A model generated the notes under the pieces. It was not told where the DNA came from. It made no database searches and saw nothing but the letters and a program-made list of their open reading frames with translations. A stretch of 10,408 nucleotides of DNA from an uncultured Eubacteriales bacterium (GTDB lineage: Bacteria; Bacillota; Clostridia; Oscillospirales; Acutalibacteraceae): assembly GCA_934702115.1 (NCBI GenBank), contig CAKUYF010000023.1, positions 1 through 10,408 on the forward strand, written 5' to 3'. This document shows, in pieces, positions 7,158-10,408 of this stretch. The stretch's first letter is position 1. Each line of letters starts with the position of its first letter. The position numbers were made by a program, and so were the translations under genes.

Positions 7158-7175
7158 TAAACTATATTTAGTTTA
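7158..7175. promoter_or_regulatory. Inverted repeat between divergent genes
   Basis: TAAACTA-TATT-TAGTTTA is a perfect 7-base dyad around a 4-base centre, in the 226-base gap between the divergent metallophosphoesterase and leader-peptide genes. It lies about 57 bases upstream of the peptide gene's -35. It may be a regulator site, but in such AT-rich DNA it may also be chance. Confidence 0.25.
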
Positions 7176-7231
7176 TACATTTGATAATTAATTCGGTATG
7201 ATAAATCTTGAATTATTTTAAAATTATGGTA

Positions 7232-7260
7232 TTGATTTTTTTATATATTATTTATATAAT
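7232..7260 (+). promoter_or_regulatory. Sigma-A-type promoter of the double-glycine peptide gene
   Basis: TTGATT (7232-7237) and a perfect TATAAT (7255-7260) are separated by exactly 17 bases. Transcription would start near 7267, giving a leader of about 24 bases before the ATG at 7291. Confidence 0.75.
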
Positions 7261-7290
7261 TAAACATATTTAATGAAAGGAATGATGTCT

Positions 7291-7785
7291 ATGCAAAAAG
7301 AAATTGAAAAGATAGAAAAAATTTTATCCGACGAAAAATGTGTAAAAAAAATATTAGCTGCCAACACCAACGAAGAAATTAAACAAGTATTTAAAGATAA
7401 CGGAATTATTTTAAATGATTCACAAGTTGAAAATACTAAGAAAGTTCTTGCAAATGCAGTAACAACTACTATAAAAGAATTAGATGATATTACAGAAAAT
7501 GTTTCAGGAGGAAAAATTGATTCAAATATGGTAACAGATTACGCCGAAATCGGTTCAGGGATTGGTGCACTTGTAGGAGGAGGAATAGGATTAGTTGGAG
7601 GAGGACTATATGCGACAATTGATACTATTATAAAATCAGATAAGAAAGACGGGTTTATAAAAAATGTATGCAAAATAGCAGGTAAAACTGCATCCGCTGT
7701 TTTAATTAGCGGAATTACAGGGGGAGCCATAGGTGGAGCGGGAGGAGCAGCCTCGGGAATGGTTGGAAGCAATTTTAAAAGTTAA
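7291..7785 (+). CDS. Secreted peptide precursor with Nif11-like double-glycine leader (bacteriocin-like)
   Basis: A 164-aa precursor and the only plus-strand gene. Residues 1-74 look like a long Nif11-type leader: a helical start, ILSDEKCVKKILAANTNEEI, DNGIILND, ending in LDDITENVSGG, a classic double-glycine site cut by C39-peptidase ABC exporters. The remaining 90 residues (from Lys75) are hydrophobic and glycine-rich, with two glycine-zipper segments (about 88-110 and 139-160) joined by a basic loop (KSDKKDGFIKNVCK). They contain one Cys (127). This layout suits a membrane-inserting bacteriocin or related peptide. The start at 7291 is preferred: AAAGGA is nine bases upstream, whereas ATGs at 7273, 7282 and 7285 overlap or crowd it. 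No modification enzyme, exporter or immunity gene is visible nearby. Function is inferred, not proven. Confidence 0.72.
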   Translation: MQKEIEKIEKILSDEKCVKKILAANTNEEIKQVFKDNGIILNDSQVENTKKVLANAVTTTIKELDDITENVSGGKIDSNMVTDYAEIGSGIGALVGGGIGLVGGGLYATIDTIIKSDKKDGFIKNVCKIAGKTASAVLISGITGGAIGGAGGAASGMVGSNFKS

Positions 7786-7835
7786 TATAAGAAATAAATC
7801 TTTTAACTTAAAATTTAACTCTTTAAATAGTAAAT

Positions 7836-7866
7836 AGGCTGTTACTAAATTTGATAGTAACAGCCT
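7836..7866 (+). terminator. Strong hairpin terminator, probably bidirectional
   Basis: AGGCTGTTACTA (7836-7847) pairs perfectly over 12 bases with TAGTAACAGCCT (7855-7866) around a 7-base loop. It is 50 bases after the peptide gene stop and is followed by TTATGTTTGGTTTTA. On the minus strand it is followed by ATTTACTATTTA and could also end the S1-protein transcript, whose stop is about 170 bases away. The T-tracts are moderate, so one or both directions may be leaky. Confidence 0.75.
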
Positions 7867-8038
7867 TATGTTTGGTTTTATCTCAATAAATTAATGAAAA
7901 ATATTTAAAACTAAATTTAGTATAGTATCTATAAACAATACTAAGATAATAAACGAAAAAATTTACAAAAAACCAAGCCAATATAATTTCATAATTAACA
8001 TCCGATCAGCTTAATTTTTACTTAATTAGTCAAATTAA

Positions 8039-8989
8039 TCAAACAACAGTATAAACATCTGAAAAAGCTTGAAAATCAGTTTGAATTAATTTTGAACTTC
8101 CGGGAGGAGAGTATAAAAATTTGTCAATATGATTACCCTGATAAAAATATTTTACTTTAGGTTGCATTTCTATGTAATCAAAAGTATCAATTATAACTAA
8201 CTTTACCTTCATTTTGCTCGGAACTATATTTTTAATATATACACTTGCTTGGCTTCCTACCTTCACATTTTCTTTAGGCTCTGCTAAACCAGCTAAATTT
8301 GGAGTTAGTTCTACAAATATTCCATATTCTTCTACCGACCTTACTATCCCTCCTACAGTTTCACCAATCGAAAACATAGAAGCGTTTTCTTCCCATGTTC
8401 CCAGTAATTCTTTATGCGTAAGATGAACGCGATTTCCCTCAAAATACTTGATTATTACCTTTATGTCCATGCCTACGGAAAATCTTTCATTTGGATGAGA
8501 AATCCTTGAAACAGAGATTGTATCAATGGGAAGAAACGATACTATACCGCATCCAATATCAGCAAATACTCCAAAGTTCTCCATATGAGTAACTTTCGCA
8601 GGAATAATATCTCCAGGATGAAGATTAAAAATGTAATTTTGCATACATATTTCTTGCGCTTTTCGCCTGGAAAGAATAGCAATATCTTTTCCAAACTCAT
8701 CTTTTTCGAATCTTTCAATAACAAAACATACCGGCCTATTAACTTTTGAAATAACTGCAATATCTCTTACCGAGCCTTCTTTTATACCTATAGCACCCTC
8801 TTCGCGTGGTATTATTCCTTTCATTATTCCCAAATCTACTATTAGATTATGCTCACTATCACATATTAAAGCTCTTGATTCAAGAATTTTCTTGTTAATA
8901 AGCGCTTCTTCAAGTGTGGATCTTGAAGCTAAAGAACTTATGTTTTGAACTTTATCTATTAATTTTCCCTCAGGATAAAATTCTATCAT
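8039..8989 (-). CDS. S1-domain RNA-binding protein (three S1 modules)
   Basis: A 316-aa protein related to ribosomal protein S1 / RpsA-like proteins of Firmicutes. Module 1 (about 36-108) is diverged. Module 2 (about 126-192) is well formed with HPGDIIPAKVTHMENFGVFADIGCGIVSFLP. Module 3 (about 207-268) has GETVGGIVRSVEEYGIFVELTPNLAGLAE. An unrecognised tail (270-316), rich in Tyr, Phe and Ser, follows. S1 modules bind single-stranded RNA, so roles in translation or RNA turnover are likely. The start is the ATG at 8989 with GGAGG eight bases upstream; an ATG 33 bases further out has no such site. It lies 78 bases after the carboxypeptidase gene on the same strand without a clear terminator between, so co-transcription is plausible. 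Confidence 0.85.
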   Translation of the reverse strand: MIEFYPEGKLIDKVQNISSLASRSTLEEALINKKILESRALICDSEHNLIVDLGIMKGIIPREEGAIGIKEGSVRDIAVISKVNRPVCFVIERFEKDEFGKDIAILSRRKAQEICMQNYIFNLHPGDIIPAKVTHMENFGVFADIGCGIVSFLPIDTISVSRISHPNERFSVGMDIKVIIKYFEGNRVHLTHKELLGTWEENASMFSIGETVGGIVRSVEEYGIFVELTPNLAGLAEPKENVKVGSQASVYIKNIVPSKMKVKLVIIDTFDYIEMQPKVKYFYQGNHIDKFLYSPPGSSKLIQTDFQAFSDVYTVV

Positions 8990-9067
8990 TTTTACACCCT
9001 CCAGTTTATATTCTGCATACATAATCTATATGCCGAATGATGGGTGTAATATTCTAAACATGAATGT

Positions 9068-10375
9068 TTATTTTAGTTTCTTTTTCTTATTCCGTGATTT
9101 ATTGGAATTAAACAATATAAATATGTAACATACAGCTAATACTACAATAAGTAAAAGAATAGAAATAAAGATTTTTGAAGTAACTATATCTTTAAACGTT
9201 TTAGAAATTACTAATAAATAACTCCTTTTAAAAGTTTCTAAAGAAATCAAATCAAAAGAATTTAGCTTTTCTCCTCTGTAATTAACTTCCGCTTTACCGA
9301 TTTTGTCTCCTTTCGAAACAGGAGCATTTATACTATCAGGGATTTCATAATTCACGCTTATTTCTTCTTCATTTAAATCTTGGGGAATTACTATATGTAC
9401 GTCACTGCTTGGTGCTAAAAGTAACTTATCTTTCCCAAAAGCAAACTCCATATTTATTTCAGTTAAGGGTAAATTTTTAGAATATAAAAGCGTAGATTTT
9501 AAACTTTTAAATGCCCAATTATACAAATTGAGCGTATCAAGCATTGCAAAATTTTCTTCAAGCTCTTTTCCTTGAGCATCACGTGTCGGTCCTCCCATCA
9601 CCACAGCCAGATAGGTATTATTATCCTTAACGGCATAAGAAACAAGGCACCTTCCTGCATCCTCAATGTAACCAGTCTTTATTCCTCTAACCCATGGGCA
9701 GTAATATTTCCCTCCTCTTTTTTCATCTAACATACGATTTGTAGTTACTACCGGATCTCTCTCATCTCCAAAGATGTTACACTCACTTTTTCCTACTATA
9801 TCAATAAATTCAGGATTTTGCATAGCATACTCAGTTATTTTGGAAATATCCAAAGCGGTACTATACTGGTTTTGATTGTAAATTCCATCCGGATTTGCAA
9901 AATGCGTATCATTACATCCCAGCTCCTGCACTTTTTGATTCATCATTTCTACAAATTTTTCAATACTTCCTCCAATATGATAAGCTAATACGGTGGCAGC
10001 ATATCCGGAAGACGAAATCATCATACATTTTAAAAGATCATTTATAGATACTTCTTCTCCAACTTTAAGCTTTACGCCCGAGCTCTCGGGGTCTACACTT
10101 TCAAGCATTTCCTTAGATACCTTTACCTTGGTTTGATCTCTATCTGCAGAGTTTTCATATGTTATTATAAAAGTCATAATTTTTGTAAGGGAGGCAGGGC
10201 TGCGTCTTTTATTTATGTTTTTCTCTACAACCGGTAATTTTCTATTCCAATTAAGCATATATACAGAGTCGGAATTTAAATCATCTGGATAAAAATTAAA
10301 TGCCAAAGACGTAGAGCAATTCAAAATGAAAATAAGTAATGCAAAAACATTAATAAGTAAAATCTTTTTTCTCAT
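9068..10375 (-). CDS. D-alanyl-D-alanine carboxypeptidase, S11 family, C-terminally anchored
   Basis: A 435-aa penicillin-binding protein that would trim the terminal D-Ala from peptidoglycan stem peptides outside the cell. A signal peptide covers residues 1-25 (KK start, hydrophobic core, SLAF). The catalytic SxxK is SLTK (Ser62, Lys65), and the third motif is KTG (233-235), with the usual RGIKTGYI context. The middle SxN motif, expected in MMISSSGYAATVLAYHIGG, reads Ser122-Ser123-Gly124, lacking Asn. A C-terminal beta-rich domain (about 300-380) follows, then one transmembrane segment (402-422) and a basic tail. The length and layout fit DacF/DacA-type proteins. The start is supported by AGAGG seven bases upstream. 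A TACTAT (10393-10398) could be the -10 element, but the window ends before any -35 can be judged. Confidence 0.88.
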   Translation of the reverse strand: MRKKILLINVFALLIFILNCSTSLAFNFYPDDLNSDSVYMLNWNRKLPVVEKNINKRRSPASLTKIMTFIITYENSADRDQTKVKVSKEMLESVDPESSGVKLKVGEEVSINDLLKCMMISSSGYAATVLAYHIGGSIEKFVEMMNQKVQELGCNDTHFANPDGIYNQNQYSTALDISKITEYAMQNPEFIDIVGKSECNIFGDERDPVVTTNRMLDEKRGGKYYCPWVRGIKTGYIEDAGRCLVSYAVKDNNTYLAVVMGGPTRDAQGKELEENFAMLDTLNLYNWAFKSLKSTLLYSKNLPLTEINMEFAFGKDKLLLAPSSDVHIVIPQDLNEEEISVNYEIPDSINAPVSKGDKIGKAEVNYRGEKLNSFDLISLETFKRSYLLVISKTFKDIVTSKIFISILLLIVVLAVCYIFILFNSNKSRNKKKKLK

Positions 10376-10408
10376 AAACTAACCTCTTTTTTATAGTAAA
10401 AGTAATGT

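Noticed and set aside
9055..9070. Inverted repeat TAAACAT-GA-ATGTTTA after the carboxypeptidase gene as a terminator
   Set aside because: The stem is short and AT-rich, the loop is minimal, it overlaps the stop codon and no T-tract follows, so it is not a convincing terminator.

Overview
The window is AT-rich DNA with strong GGAGG-type ribosome binding sites, short intergenic gaps, a clostridial-style acyl carrier protein and an S11 D-Ala-D-Ala carboxypeptidase. Together these suggest a low-GC Gram-positive (Clostridia-like) bacterium; this is an inference, because no rRNA or taxonomic marker is present. Almost everything lies on the minus strand, so transcription runs right to left. The one exception is a small secreted-peptide gene on the plus strand.

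Left part (about 1-5559): one tightly spaced minus-strand cluster that looks like part of an extracellular contractile injection system (eCIS; Afp/PVC/MAC-like phage-tail particle). In transcription order it holds: (i) a membrane-anchored coiled-coil protein with a copper-amine-oxidase-N-terminal-like surface domain; (ii) a Pvc16/DUF4255 family protein, the putative sheath-terminating cap, carrying an unusual Asp/Ser repeat tail; (iii) a protein with a carboxypeptidase-regulatory-like (transthyretin-type) domain; (iv) a DUF4280 PAAR-like spike-tip protein; (v) a Pvc15/Afp15-type AAA+ ATPase. A further gene starts at the left edge. Sheath, tube and baseplate genes are not in the window and would be expected further left. 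The ATPase frame is broken by one in-frame TAG between Walker B and sensor 1, while the downstream part stays in frame and well conserved. This is the most striking observation.

Middle (5560-7082): a stand-alone acyl carrier protein gene with its own promoter, a possible upstream operator and a terminator, preceded by a membrane-anchored YkuE/YaeI-like metallophosphoesterase.

At 7232-7866 (plus strand): a well-formed promoter, a gene for a double-glycine-leader peptide with a glycine-zipper-rich hydrophobic core (bacteriocin/RiPP-like), and a strong hairpin that can serve as terminator for both converging units.

Right part (8039-10375): a three-domain S1 RNA-binding protein preceded on the same strand by a penicillin-binding D-Ala-D-Ala carboxypeptidase whose SxN motif lacks the usual asparagine. 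No gap between genes exceeds 300 bases. No tRNA, rRNA, CRISPR array or insertion sequence was seen.
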